DNA of 64,000 nucleotides from Acidobacteriota bacterium (GCA_018269075.1 JAFDVJ010000013.1:1-64000), one strand, 5' to 3'; shown: positions 37,928 through 47,480, numbered from the stretch's first letter. Program-made: numbers and translations. The notes: generated from the letters alone by a model not told the origin.

Positions 37928-38626
37928 TCACTTTCGGCGCTTGATGTCTAAAGTAATCGTTCCGTACGGAAATTTCAATTCGTGCGTGACCTTCGGCTTG
38001 AGCCGCGCGGCGTCGAAGAGCGTTTCGAGGCTCGCGAATTCGTCGCGGAGCGTCGACACCATCAGGCGGCCCTCGGCGGCCTGCGAGCGGCGGAGGATTT
38101 CCTGCGCGAGCTTCATATCGCCCTCGCCGAGCCAGAGCAGCTTGCGCTCGACCTCGACGGGCAGCTCGGTCGTGTAGGCTTTATCGATGATCTGTTCGAC
38201 GAGCGGCGTCAGCTTCGTTTCCCAGTCGTCGGTGTAAACCGTCAGTTCGTAACGGTCTTTGGCCGCGTATTCCTCCATAAAATGCCGCAGCAGCTCGCAC
38301 CTGAGATCGTAGCTCATCACGCGCGGCAGATGTCTTAAAAAACGCTCGAAGGTCTGGTAATTGGGCGTCACCCGGCCGGCGCGCCATTTTTCGAGCGTCT
38401 TTCGCGCATAGCGTGCCGGGCCCGCGCCGAATTCCTTTTTATAGAGCTCGAAAAGCTCCGCGCGCGCTTTCTCGTCGAGGCCGAACAGGACCTTGAGAAT
38501 CTCCTTGTTTTGATATTTCTGCGCCGCTTTGAGCCGCCGCGCCTTCCATTTTTCCCGAAACGTCGTGATCGCGAAAATGACAAGAATGACGGCGGCGTAG
38601 AAGGCGATGACGTAGAGCAGTCCCAT
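37928..38626 (-). CDS. Membrane-anchored protein of unknown function
   Basis: ATG 38624-38626 (MGLLYVIAFYAAVILVIFAITTF) starts with one membrane helix, followed by a basic linker and a 200-residue cytoplasmic part (e.g. LFELYKKEFGAGPARYARKTLEKWRAG, HLPRVMSYDLRCELLRHFMEEYAAKDRYELTVY). The 13 codons upstream are rejected because they would bury the helix. The 232-residue product is not recognised. Confidence 0.65.
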   Translation of the reverse strand: MGLLYVIAFYAAVILVIFAITTFREKWKARRLKAAQKYQNKEILKVLFGLDEKARAELFELYKKEFGAGPARYARKTLEKWRAGRVTPNYQTFERFLRHLPRVMSYDLRCELLRHFMEEYAAKDRYELTVYTDDWETKLTPLVEQIIDKAYTTELPVEVERKLLWLGEGDMKLAQEILRRSQAAEGRLMVSTLRDEFASLETLFDAARLKPKVTHELKFPYGTITLDIKRRK

Positions 38627-38698
38627 AAGCTTTCGGCCGGAAAACGAAATCCGGCCGAAAATCATTTTAGCAGACCCCGGCGATTTGCGCGGCGCGCG

Positions 38699-39241
38699 TC
38701 AATCCGGTTTCGACAATCGCTCGCGATACGCTTTTTCGATGTCCGCCGTGTCGGAATAGCGCGGGTCTTTGAGCCGCCGCGCGACGTCTTCCGGCTTCCA
38801 CAAAACGTCGCCGACGAGCATTTCGACGGCGCGGCCGCGATTGATCTGGTAAAAGAGCTTTCGTTTCCCGACCGTCACCGAGCGGCCCGCGAAGAGGCTC
38901 CACAGCTCGTCGCGGGCTTCATTATATTTTTTGAGTTTGACGAGCAGCCCGGCGATCTCGACCTTGCGGTCGGCGGCGAGATAGGGCAGGTAAACGTCGG
39001 TGATGTCGTAACAGCGAATGTCGGCCTCGAGCGGCGCGGTCCGCAGGACGCGGATCGTGTATTCGATCTCGCCGGCGGTCTGCGGGTCGTTCATAAATTC
39101 GGGCGCGTTTTCCAGAATGTAGGCCGGCCCGCAGCGGCCCTTGACGGCGACGTATTTCGGGAGCGCGTCTTTTTTCTTCTGCGCCGAGGCGATCGTCAGA
39201 CACGCGGCGGCGACCGCGATTAAAGCCAGAATTTTCATCAT
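38699..39241 (-). CDS. Secreted protein of unknown function
   Basis: The 180-residue product has a signal peptide (1-20, ends IASAQ) and two cysteines (GRCGPAYI, DIRCYDI) that could form a disulfide. The C-terminal part is helical and charged. It follows 39245-39730 by 3 bases on the same strand, so they form an operon. Confidence 0.68.
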   Translation of the reverse strand: MMKILALIAVAAACLTIASAQKKKDALPKYVAVKGRCGPAYILENAPEFMNDPQTAGEIEYTIRVLRTAPLEADIRCYDITDVYLPYLAADRKVEIAGLLVKLKKYNEARDELWSLFAGRSVTVGKRKLFYQINRGRAVEMLVGDVLWKPEDVARRLKDPRYSDTADIEKAYRERLSKPD

Positions 39242-39244
39242 TTT

Positions 39245-39730
39245 TTAGTTGCCTCGCTGTTTTTTGTCGAGCTGACGCCGCATAAACTCGTCGGGAAACG
39301 GATAGGCTTCGAGCAGCCGCCGCCGCGAAACGTCGACCGTGTAGTGAATCGCGTAGTGCGGCTCGGTCCAGCGGTCGAACATCAGCGTCCGATTATCGGC
39401 CCAGACGACGTCGGCGAAAAAGCGCCATTCGAACGACAGGCCCCTGATCTCGTATATCTTACCGCTTTTCAGGTCCTTTACGAAGAGCCGCGATTCGTCG
39501 ATCGTGAAAGCCTCGAACGTGCGGCTTTTGTTCCTGACGCGCCGGTCGATCGCGGCGTCTTTGTCGAGCCTTGTCTCGACGAATTTGAAATCCGGACGGA
39601 CTTCGGCCGCGACCGATTCGAACCGCCCGCGATGCCGGTGCGCTTTCGGCACCTGCGCCGCCAGAACCGCCGGCAAGGCCAGCAAAACCACGAAAACGCC
39701 CAATCTCCAACAGCTTCGATCGATTTTCAT
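39245..39730 (-). CDS. Secreted protein of unknown function
   Basis: ATG 39728-39730 is preceded by AAGGTAAAAATA. The 161-residue protein has a signal peptide (ends VLAAQ) and a beta-rich mature part (AFTIDESRLFVKDLKSGKIYEIRGLSFEWRFFADVVW; HYAIHYTVDVSRRRLLEAYPF). The next gene starts 3 bases after its stop, and the two products probably belong to one process. No family recognised. Confidence 0.68.
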   Translation of the reverse strand: MKIDRSCWRLGVFVVLLALPAVLAAQVPKAHRHRGRFESVAAEVRPDFKFVETRLDKDAAIDRRVRNKSRTFEAFTIDESRLFVKDLKSGKIYEIRGLSFEWRFFADVVWADNRTLMFDRWTEPHYAIHYTVDVSRRRLLEAYPFPDEFMRRQLDKKQRGN

Positions 39731-39808
39731 TATTTTTACCTTCGAAAAACGGGGAATTTTCCGCTTCGTTTTCTGAACGTTCCGGCGGTCGAAATTTTGC
39801 AATTTATA

Positions 39809-40018
39809 GTTCGGGAAGTTTTGGAAGTTTAGGAAGTTTTGGAAGTTGGGGATTCACTTTCGTTCGGCTGTCATCCGGCCGCGGTGCTGTTCGGGTGTGA
39901 GGCGCTTTTACAGGCTCTCGCCTGTCAACCGGCTGACAGCCGATTGTACGTTGAGGAAGTTCGGGAAAAATCCAACTTACTTCCCAAACTTCCTAAACTT
40001 CCCAAACCTCCCGAACTT
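39809..40018. repeat. 210-bp inverted element with 9-base-period arms
   Basis: The left arm (39809-39850) is tandem GGAAGTTTT/GGAAGTTTA. The right arm (39978-40018) is tandem CTTCCCAAA/CTTCCTAAA in reverse orientation. A nested pair GGCTGTCATCCGG / CCGGCTGACAGCC lies inside. It fills the gap up to the stop codon of 40019-40627. Confidence 0.65.
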
Positions 40019-40627
40019 TTAAAGGTTTTGCCAGCGGAACGTGACCGATTCGCCGGGCGCGTGGGCGAGGACGATCAGCTTGACGAGCCGTTCGAAGGAT
40101 TTGTCGTATTTGTCGGTGATCCGGAGGAGATAGAGATGGCCGGTCTGGACGGCGGCCTTCGCGCCGGATTTGCCGCCCGCGAAGAGCAGCGCCGATTCGG
40201 CAATCTCCTGTTCGGTGCGGCCGGCGCGGTCTTTGACGATGAAGATCTTGCCGTCCGCCGCGCGCAGCGACGCGAAGCCCTGCCCGCCGCCGACGGTTTC
40301 CGTATAGCCGTAACGCCGGGCGAGCTCCGCCGCGCCGCCGAGATCGACGATCGCGCCCGTCCGCGCGCCCTCGTTGCCGACGGTCAGGCCGCCCGCGTTG
40401 TAGGCGTTGTAATCGAGGTCGCTGCAGCGGTTGCGGACTTCGTTCTGCTGAAACATATAGCCTTCGCGGCCGTCGGCGAAGCAGAACGTATGCGCGAGCG
40501 GATCGAGCGCGTAAAGCGTCGCGATGCCGCCGATCGTTTTGACTTCGGTAACCGTATTGGACTGCGCGCGCGCAAAGCCCGCCGTCAGAAGTAGGAACAA
40601 AGACACGATCAAAAGATTTTTCTTCAT
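40019..40627 (-). CDS. Secreted protein of unknown function
   Basis: The 202-residue protein has a clear ribosome site (GGAGGC) before ATG 40627, a signal peptide (ends ARAQ) and a mature part with two Cys (TFCFADG, NRCSDLDY). The C-terminal half contains GHLYLLRITDKYDKSFERLVKLIVL. No domain recognised. Confidence 0.7.
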   Translation of the reverse strand: MKKNLLIVSLFLLLTAGFARAQSNTVTEVKTIGGIATLYALDPLAHTFCFADGREGYMFQQNEVRNRCSDLDYNAYNAGGLTVGNEGARTGAIVDLGGAAELARRYGYTETVGGGQGFASLRAADGKIFIVKDRAGRTEQEIAESALLFAGGKSGAKAAVQTGHLYLLRITDKYDKSFERLVKLIVLAHAPGESVTFRWQNL

Positions 40628-40889
40628 AAGCCTCCGTTTGTGTTCCGCCGTCCCGATGACGAAAGGCGGCGGATTTCGATTTTCGGTAAAAAGATAAAGG
40701 ACGATGCCGACTGGAAGTCGTTCGCCCGGTTCGAGATGCTTTCACGCGTCGAAAAAGCAATCGATATGCCGCGACCCGCGAAAAATCGTTAAATGTGTGT
40801 AAAGAAGAGTTTGCGCCTGACCCTTTGAGAACGTCGAACGCGCGCCTTCGACGTTATGGTCGGGCCGGTATTCCAAACGGTTTGAGTTT

Positions 40890-41453
40890 TTATTGTTTAA
40901 GCAGCCATTTCGGAACATTTTCTCCGTAGTTAGTGGTAGTCAGGAATGAAATTTTATGCCGGCCGTCTTCGACGGTCGTTTCGATGTCGATAAAGATCCC
41001 GTCGCTGAACACCTTGCTGACTTTGATGAAATAGTAGACGTTCGAGGTGGCCTTGCTCAGGTCGGCGGACAATTCGACGCCGGGCGGCAGCTCGATCGAC
41101 TGGTTGCGATACTCGTAATAAAAAATCTCGCCGGCCTGTTTCTGAAAAATCTCGATGATTTGTTTGAATTGCTCCGGACTATAATTTTTCTGAAATTCCT
41201 TCGAGGTCGATTTATAAAAATCGTCGTATTTTCCCGCAAATAAGAGCCGCATTCCCTCATCCGCCGCCGCCCGTCCCCGGTCGAGATATTCGATCAACGG
41301 GCGTTTTTCTTTTTCGGGCATATTTTCGATCTGCGTTCGTAGATAACCCTCGGCGATTTTCATTCGCGGCTGAATCTGGGCCGCCGCCGATAACGCAAGA
41401 CTTAAATAGAGAATTAATAAAACGGACGATTTTATAAATGTCGCGAGCTTCAT
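40890..41453 (-). CDS. Secreted protein of unknown function
   Basis: The 187-residue product has a signal peptide (ends SAAAQ) and a helix-rich part (EKRPLIEYLDRGRAAADEGMRLLFAGKYDDFYKSTSKEFQ). A beta-rich C-terminus follows (VYYFIKVSKVFSDGIFIDIETTVEDGRHKISFLTTTNYG). The pattern resembles small NTF2-like or DUF3887-type secreted domains, but this is only a fold-level guess. The DUF58 gene ends 7 bases before its start codon side, so co-transcription is likely. Confidence 0.65.
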   Translation of the reverse strand: MKLATFIKSSVLLILYLSLALSAAAQIQPRMKIAEGYLRTQIENMPEKEKRPLIEYLDRGRAAADEGMRLLFAGKYDDFYKSTSKEFQKNYSPEQFKQIIEIFQKQAGEIFYYEYRNQSIELPPGVELSADLSKATSNVYYFIKVSKVFSDGIFIDIETTVEDGRHKISFLTTTNYGENVPKWLLKQ

Positions 41454-41460
41454 AAACGAT

Positions 41461-42783
41461 TTACAGCATTCCGCGTTCCTTGACGCGCAGATAGGTTTCC
41501 AAAAGCCGCGGCGCGAGCGTCGAGGTCGTCACGTCGAGCGCGAGGCCGCCCAATGTTTCGACGAGCCGGAGCGCGGCTTCGCGCTGGTGGATGATCTCTT
41601 CGGCGGCCGACTGGACGAAGACTTCCTTTAATTCCTTCGGCACTTCGCTGACCGTCGCGTTGAGATCGCGGTCGCCGATCGTCACCACCAGCGGCAGATG
41701 ACGCGGGCGCAAGAGCTTTAGCGAATTGATCAGCTCTTTCGAAGATTCCTTGTCGACGAGATCGGTCAGAATCACGACGAACGCGCGTTTTTTCGTGTTC
41801 GAGGCGATGTATTGAAAGCCGCGCGCGTAGGACGGCTCGATCATCTCGGGTTCGAGATCGTGGAGCGTTTCGAGCACCGCGTCGAGATGTTCGACGCCCT
41901 TTTTCGGCGGCAGATACTTTTTGACTTTCCGGCCGAAAACCAGCAGCCCGCAGTTGTCGCCGGCGCGCGCGGCGGCCGACATCAGCGCGAGCGAGGCGTG
42001 GATCGCGGTGTCGAATTTCGTTTCGTCGCCGATCCGTCCGGTCATCAGCCGGCCGGCGTCGAGCGCGATGACGATCGTCTGGTCGCGCTCGATCTGATAC
42101 TGCCGCGTGATCAGCTTGGAACGCCGCGCGGTCGCCGTCCACGAGATATGCCGCAATTCGTCGCCGCGGACGTAATCGCGCATCGATTCGAACTCGCGGC
42201 CCTCGCCGCGGCGGACCGATTTGCGCTGGATCGCGAGAAACGACTGCGCGCCGAGCGCCTTCAGTTCCATCTCGCGCGCGCGCCGCATATTCGGATAGAC
42301 CTTGACGCTTTCGGGCATCGCCGCTTCGGTCTGGCACCAGACGAGGCCGAGCTTTGAGAGAAAGCGGACGGCCGCGCGGCCGAATTTGTAGCTGCCGCGT
42401 TTCGGCGGCGTCAGCACGTAATGAAAATCGGCGGCGGTCTGCGCGTCGACCGTGAATTCGGCCTCGCGTTTGCCGTCGAGAATCATCTCGGGCGGATATT
42501 CGTCCTTGATTATGACGCGGTAGGCGCGCGGCGTCGCGTTTTCGATCTTCAGGTGAACGCGGCTCGGATCGCCGATCGCAAACCGGCGTTCGAACGCGCG
42601 CGTGACGGTGAAATCTTCGGGCAGCCGGCGGCTGATGAAGTAATCGACGAGCGCCGCGACGATCAGAAAGGCGTCGAACCCGAAGCCGAGCGTCAGCAGA
42701 AACGGCATCATCCACCCGAGCGCGAGCGGAATGAAACCGAGCGCGAGCAGGACGTAAAATCTCCGTGAGAAAACGAATCGCAT
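41461..42783 (-). CDS. DUF58 domain protein
   Basis: ATG 42781-42783 starts a 440-residue protein; the longer frame to 43317 covers the divergent deacetylase promoter and is rejected. Two N-terminal membrane helices (about 8-46) are followed by a beta-rich part and the DUF58 core: FESMRDYVRGDELRHISWTATARRSKLITRQYQIERDQTIVIALDAGRLM, near residues 200-248, then a vWA-like fold with VVILTDLVD. DUF58 proteins usually accompany MoxR ATPases; none is visible nearby. The role may be assembly or regulation of surface complexes. Confidence 0.9.
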   Translation of the reverse strand: MRFVFSRRFYVLLALGFIPLALGWMMPFLLTLGFGFDAFLIVAALVDYFISRRLPEDFTVTRAFERRFAIGDPSRVHLKIENATPRAYRVIIKDEYPPEMILDGKREAEFTVDAQTAADFHYVLTPPKRGSYKFGRAAVRFLSKLGLVWCQTEAAMPESVKVYPNMRRAREMELKALGAQSFLAIQRKSVRRGEGREFESMRDYVRGDELRHISWTATARRSKLITRQYQIERDQTIVIALDAGRLMTGRIGDETKFDTAIHASLALMSAAARAGDNCGLLVFGRKVKKYLPPKKGVEHLDAVLETLHDLEPEMIEPSYARGFQYIASNTKKRAFVVILTDLVDKESSKELINSLKLLRPRHLPLVVTIGDRDLNATVSEVPKELKEVFVQSAAEEIIHQREAALRLVETLGGLALDVTTSTLAPRLLETYLRVKERGML

Positions 42784-42900
42784 AATTTGCGTTCGATTAT
42801 ACAGGATTTCGCGGAATAATGAACAGCATCCGCGCGGCCGCGCCCGGACGCAAAGACTCGGATTATTGAACGGCGCGCCGGATTCTCTTATGATGGGGAT

Positions 42901-43620
42901 ATGCGAAAACTGATTGCCGCCGCCGTCGTGTTGATTGTTTTTTCGGTCGTCGCGGTCGTTTTGTGGAAAGTCGGCAAATCGCGGACGTTCCAGTTTTTCG
43001 GCGAGATCGTGCCGCGCGTCGAAACATCGCAGAAGATCGTCGCGCTGACGTTCGACGACGGGCCGACGCCGGAATTTACCGACGCGATTCTCGGCGTGCT
43101 CCGCGAAGAGGACGTCAAAGCGACCTTTTTCCTGATCGGCGGCGAGCTCGAACGTCATCTCGACGAGGGCCGCAAGCTCGTCGCCGCCGGTCACGAGATC
43201 GGCAATCATTCCTACTCGCACACGCGGATGATCCTCGTCACGCCGTCCTTCGTCAAAGAAGAGATCGAAAAGACCGACGATCTGATCCGCGCCGCCGGCT
43301 GCGACAAACCGACGCATTTCCGGCCGCCCTACGGCAAAAAGCTGTTCGCGCTGCCGCTATATCTTTCGCAGCACGACCGCCAGAGCATCACCTGGGACGT
43401 CGAGCCGGAAACCTATCCCGAAATCGCCCAAAGCACCGACGCGATCGTCAAATACGTGCTCGACAACACGCGGCCGGGCTCGATCATCCTGCTCCACGTG
43501 ATGTACGACCCGGAGCGGAAATCGCTGAACGCGGTCAAGCCGGTGATCGAGGGATTGAAGCAAAAGGGTTTCCGCTTCGTGACCGTTTCCGAGCTGATCG
43601 ACGCCGGAAAACGATTGTGA
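42901..43620 (+). CDS. Polysaccharide deacetylase family protein (membrane-anchored)
   Basis: The 239-residue protein has an N-terminal anchor (3-22) and a NodB-homology domain: TFDDGP at 50-55 (catalytic base Asp52, metal Asp), HSYSH at 103-107 (metal His), RPPYG at 141-145, WDVEP near 171 and the late HVMYD (catalytic His about 199). It should remove N-acetyl groups from peptidoglycan or another polysaccharide on the outer face of the inner membrane. It is divergent from the DUF58 gene. Confidence 0.93.
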   Translation: MRKLIAAAVVLIVFSVVAVVLWKVGKSRTFQFFGEIVPRVETSQKIVALTFDDGPTPEFTDAILGVLREEDVKATFFLIGGELERHLDEGRKLVAAGHEIGNHSYSHTRMILVTPSFVKEEIEKTDDLIRAAGCDKPTHFRPPYGKKLFALPLYLSQHDRQSITWDVEPETYPEIAQSTDAIVKYVLDNTRPGSIILLHVMYDPERKSLNAVKPVIEGLKQKGFRFVTVSELIDAGKRL

Positions 43621-43744
43621 TTTGGGATGTCGGAGGTCGGATGTCCGATGGGTCGAAAGCGGTGCGGTTCGGCTTTCGGCGGCGGCTGGCGGGGTTGGGA
43701 AATGAATCCGGTGGACGGTCATTTGTTCAGGACGGAGTGAGATT

Positions 43745-44314
43745 ATGGAAACGGTCGGACAATTGGTGCAGGAAGCGGTCGATTTTACGAACAGCGGCGC
43801 GGCGTTGAGGGCGATTTTGCCGGCGGCGCAGGCGATCGCGGCGACGATTCGCCGGGAGACGGGAAAGGAATCGCTCGCGGAAGACGATTTCAAAAGGTTC
43901 GTCAAACAGAATTTCGCGCTCATCACGTTTATGGGAATGCCGCGCGCGCTGCCGCTGCCGATGAACATCCCGTTCGGCCTCAAACGGATCGTGCCGTCCT
44001 TTAACGTCCATCACGGCGCGGAGGAGATCGTTCTGCTCGTCGTCTCCGAAACGCTCCGCACGAACCGCCCGCCGGCCGCGTTCGATTTCAACACGGCGGG
44101 CCGTTTCGAGATCGTCAAGGATAAGCTCCTGCTGCCGCCCGGGCTCGTCAACGGGCTTTTGGGCAGCGTCATCTTTCACCCGGCGAACCGCGCCGAGACG
44201 ATCGGCGACAAATACTGGATGAGCATCTCGGACTTCAAGATGTTCATCTCCGAGCTCTGGGGCCGCCGCGCCCTCGCCGACCGGATTATGAAGTTTTATC
44301 TCGAACGCGATTAA
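43745..44314 (+). CDS. Conserved protein of unknown function
   Basis: The 189-residue soluble protein has a GGAGTGAG ribosome site before ATG 43745. It contains the block FMGMPRALPLPMNIPFGLKRIVPSFNVHHGAEEIVLLVVSE and near the end FHPANRAETIGDKYWMSISDFKMFISELWGRR. No known domain is recognised. Its stop is followed by an inverted pair of GATCTTTG words that face the convergent regulator gene. Confidence 0.65.
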   Translation: METVGQLVQEAVDFTNSGAALRAILPAAQAIAATIRRETGKESLAEDDFKRFVKQNFALITFMGMPRALPLPMNIPFGLKRIVPSFNVHHGAEEIVLLVVSETLRTNRPPAAFDFNTAGRFEIVKDKLLLPPGLVNGLLGSVIFHPANRAETIGDKYWMSISDFKMFISELWGRRALADRIMKFYLERD

Positions 44315-44387
44315 AGCATCGTCGGATGTCGGATTCGGACCCCGAAAACCTGACGCGAAAAAAAATCAGCGATTCGGGGGAATTCGA

Positions 44388-44460
44388 AGATCTTTGATCG
44401 TTGATCTTTGACCTTTGAAGGAAAATCCGGGATCAAAGACCAAAGCCCAAAGTTCAAATC
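44388..44460. repeat. Inverted pair of GATCTTTGA heptamers between convergent genes
   Basis: AGATCTTTGATCGTTGATCT faces GATCAAAGACCAAAG across a short spacer. It probably acts as a terminator for one or both genes. Confidence 0.6.
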
Positions 44461-44467
44461 ATCTAAT

Positions 44468-46597
44468 TTACGGAGTATTCAGCGCTACGACATCCGCTTT
44501 TTCGAGCACCTGCGAGAAAGCCAAACGATTTCCCTCGGGCGACCACGCGAAATCGGAAATTCGGCCGACGGCCAGATTGTCGATCGTCTGAAACTGCCCG
44601 GTGGTCGAGGAGAGCAGCAAAATTCCGCTGTCGTCGCCTTTTTTGAAAGTCATCGTCAGAAGATCGGTGTTCGGCCGCCAGACGGTTTTGCGTTCGGTGA
44701 TCGGAAAGGGAAATTCGATTTTATTGAGCAGCTCACGCGATTCGGCATTCATCAGGGCGATTTTCCAGCGCGGATTTTTCTCGCCGTAATCGATAAAATG
44801 ATAGGCGATTTTGCTGCCGTCGGGCGAAACCGCAGGATGCGAGGCATAATAACCCGTCAACTGGCGCGGCGGCTGCTCGTCCGACGAATCGACGCGCCAG
44901 AGATTCGGCTGCGTCGTCGCCCGCTGAAAAATCACGGTCTTTCCGTCAGCCGAAAAAGACGGCGCGTAGTCCTCGTTTCCGTCGGTTAGCTGGCGAATGT
45001 TCTGGCCGCCGGAATCGGCCGAAAAGAGGGAGATTTTATCGTTTTGAAAGGCGCTGAAGACGAGCGTGTTATAAACGGGCGAAACCGCGAACGAAAATGT
45101 CAGATTGGAATTGGTCGTCAATTGCCGCGGTTCGGTGCCGTCGGGATTTATTTGCCAGATCTCGTTTTTCCGGCTCGCCCACGAATTGTAAAAAAGCCTT
45201 CCGTTCGTCGACCATTCGACGTTGTCGATCAGATCGTCTTCGCCGAATATCTGGCGCGACTGCGGCTTTTCCGCGTTCGGCCCGAAATCCGCGACGTGGA
45301 GGCTCGAAAAGGTCTGTTTTTGAACCGCGAAAAGATTTCCGTTCGCGCTTGAAAGCCATTCATAACCGTTCGCATCGTCGGACAGCCGCTTCGTTTCGCC
45401 GGTTTTCAGGGAAATTTCCCAGATATGCGAAATCGGGGAGTTTCGCTCGTCCTCGATCAAATCCAGATGCTCGGGGTCTTTCCAGGCGATGAACAGAATC
45501 TCGTTCCAACGCTTTTCCGTCAGATATTTTTCGCTGCCGTCGTTTGGATTGACCAGCAAAATACGGTGAAACAGACTGTTTTCGTCCATCTCGCGCACCG
45601 CACAGGCAATCTCGCCGTCGGGCGACCACGCGACCGGAGCCGCCCGAAATCCCTCGAACATCCTGTTCGCGCCTTTCGTTTTGACCAGCGTTTTGGGATT
45701 CGAGCCGTCGGCGTCGGCGATCTTTAAATGGGTTTCCTTGAGAGAATTAAAGGTTTCCGTGTAGGCGAAGCTTTTTCCGTCGGGCGAAAAGCTCACCGAG
45801 ACGCCGGTGTCGATGCCGGAAAGCACTTCCGGCGCGCCGCCGGTCAGGGCCACGCGGGATAACGTCTGAACCGCCGAATTTTCCGAAAAAACCGAGTAAT
45901 AGGCGAATTTATTGTCCGGCGAAACCGTCAGACCGATAAATTCGACGTCGGCCGGCGGTAGAATCTGCGTCGGACTGCCCGAATCGAGCGGGCGCAGCCA
46001 GAGGCTTTCGCCGGTCTCGTCTTTTTGAGAGAAAACTATGTTCCGGCCGTCGAGGCTGACGGCCGCGTTGGTGATTTTTCCGCCGCTCGTCACCCGCGTG
46101 AATTTCGGCTCTTTTTTCCTGAACAAATTATTTCCGCCGGCCCAGACGAAAGCGATGCCGAAAATGGAAATCAGAATAATAATCGCGATCGAAATCAAAA
46201 CGTAGGGTTTTTGCGCCGGCAACTGCATCGGTTCGGCTTTTCCCGCCGCCGTCGGAGAAAAAGATTTGTCGAGCGGCCGGACCTCGGCGATAAAACGATA
46301 ACCGCGGCGCGGAACGGTTTCGATGAATCGCGGGTGCGCGGCATCGTCGCCGAGCGCTTTGCGAATCATTTTGATGTTCGATGTCAGGTTGCTTTCTTCG
46401 ACGAAACGATCCTGCCAGATTTTCTGTATCAGATCTTCTTTTTCGAGCAGTTTTCCGGCGTTTTCGAGAAAAAATTCAAGCGTGTCGAAGACCTTCGGCG
46501 TGAGCGGAACGGGGCGGCCGTCGCGCAGTAAAACTTTTTGAGAGCGGTCCAGACGGAAGTTTGCAAATTCGTAAAATTGAACTGATCCCGGCGTCAT
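44468..46597 (-). CDS. Winged-helix regulator fused to TM segment and PD40 propeller (CadC/TolB-like)
   Basis: The 709-residue protein starts with an OmpR/PhoB-type DNA-binding domain (residues 8-105: FRLDRSQKVLLRDGRPVPLTPKVFDTLEFFLENAGKLLEKEDLIQKIW ... RRGYRFIAEV). One membrane helix follows (about 132-155), then a large periplasmic beta-propeller with repeated PD40 units (VSLDGRNIVFSQKDE, VSPDNKFAYYSVF, FSPDGKSFAYTE, WSPDGEIACAVRE, FSADGKTVIFQRA, VSPDGSKIAYHF). It should link an outside signal to transcription, like CadC. This fusion is frequent in acidobacteria. Its target is unknown. Confidence 0.92.
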   Translation of the reverse strand: MTPGSVQFYEFANFRLDRSQKVLLRDGRPVPLTPKVFDTLEFFLENAGKLLEKEDLIQKIWQDRFVEESNLTSNIKMIRKALGDDAAHPRFIETVPRRGYRFIAEVRPLDKSFSPTAAGKAEPMQLPAQKPYVLISIAIIILISIFGIAFVWAGGNNLFRKKEPKFTRVTSGGKITNAAVSLDGRNIVFSQKDETGESLWLRPLDSGSPTQILPPADVEFIGLTVSPDNKFAYYSVFSENSAVQTLSRVALTGGAPEVLSGIDTGVSVSFSPDGKSFAYTETFNSLKETHLKIADADGSNPKTLVKTKGANRMFEGFRAAPVAWSPDGEIACAVREMDENSLFHRILLVNPNDGSEKYLTEKRWNEILFIAWKDPEHLDLIEDERNSPISHIWEISLKTGETKRLSDDANGYEWLSSANGNLFAVQKQTFSSLHVADFGPNAEKPQSRQIFGEDDLIDNVEWSTNGRLFYNSWASRKNEIWQINPDGTEPRQLTTNSNLTFSFAVSPVYNTLVFSAFQNDKISLFSADSGGQNIRQLTDGNEDYAPSFSADGKTVIFQRATTQPNLWRVDSSDEQPPRQLTGYYASHPAVSPDGSKIAYHFIDYGEKNPRWKIALMNAESRELLNKIEFPFPITERKTVWRPNTDLLTMTFKKGDDSGILLLSSTTGQFQTIDNLAVGRISDFAWSPEGNRLAFSQVLEKADVVALNTP

Positions 46598-46775
46598 AAA
46601 AAGCCTTTCACAAATTTTCCATCAAAATTCCATCGTTTTTTCAGGACTATTGCGACATAAAAATTTTACTTTTCTGGTTATTGGTGAAGTTATCCGAATG
46701 ATAGCACAAACCGCGAACGCGCCGAAATTTTTTTTCGCATTCGTAAATTTTAAGAGGGAAAAGGAGATTAAAAAA

Positions 46776-47315
46776 GTGTGGTTAAGAACGATCGTTCAAA
46801 TATATCAGGGGACGCCGGGATTTGAACCGGGGCAGCGGCAATGGAGAAGGGAAGACGAAAAATGGGTGGCGGTAAGTTTTCTGGTTCACTATATCGGGCC
46901 CGTCGTTACGCCGCCCAGCAAGGGTATGTATGAATTTATAGGAAGTACTCTGCCGGATAACCCGGTAATGGGTAGATACATCATCAAGGGAACCGACCGG
47001 GACGACCCTTCGTCGAATCAGGTAAACCGCCAGTATGTCATCGGAAATAACGGCGCTGCCGAAAATAAGGTATGGCTTTACAATCCCGGCGCGCTGACGC
47101 TTTCATTTATGACTCTGGTGACCTTGACCGGCACTCCGGCTTCGAACAACGAGAATACCTATGAGTATGAAAGCGATTTGGAATTATACGGCGTGTTTTT
47201 GGGAGCCAACGGCTTTATGGTGAGAAAAGGAGGCTTCGGCACGGGCTGGGCCAATAGGATGTCGGCTAACAAAGTGCCGTTTATGCCGGGGAGAGTTTAC
47301 TGGACGGAGATTTAA
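46776..47315 (+). CDS. Protein of unknown function
   Basis: The frame is open further upstream, but an AGGAGA site 7 bases before GTG 46776 points to that start (179 residues). The protein is polar with a beta-rich pattern (KWVAVSFLVHYIGPVV; NKVWLYNPGALTLSFMTLVTLTG; LELYGVFLGANGFMVRKGGFG). No signal peptide or domain is recognised. Its base use is less GC-rich than its neighbours, which may indicate recent acquisition. Confidence 0.55.
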   Translation: MWLRTIVQIYQGTPGFEPGQRQWRREDEKWVAVSFLVHYIGPVVTPPSKGMYEFIGSTLPDNPVMGRYIIKGTDRDDPSSNQVNRQYVIGNNGAAENKVWLYNPGALTLSFMTLVTLTGTPASNNENTYEYESDLELYGVFLGANGFMVRKGGFGTGWANRMSANKVPFMPGRVYWTEI

Positions 47316-47320
47316 TACCG

Positions 47321-47350
47321 ATATCGGATGTCGGATGTCGGATGTCGGAG
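47321..47350. repeat. TCGGATG heptamer run
   Basis: Four 7-base units of TCGGATG follow the unknown gene. Confidence 0.6.
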
Positions 47351-47480
47351 GGCTTGATGTTCAATCAGCCTGCTTGATTGCAGCAATAAAAAAATTCGGG
47401 CCGAAAATCCTAATGCACAATTATTTATTCAAAACGGTATCAGAAACGGAGTTTTTACCGGACGTCGTTGTCGGGAATCA

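Noticed and set aside
41461..43317. 618-residue version of the DUF58 protein
   Set aside because: The extra N-terminal part overlaps the divergent deacetylase gene and lacks family similarity; ATG 42783 begins the membrane helices.
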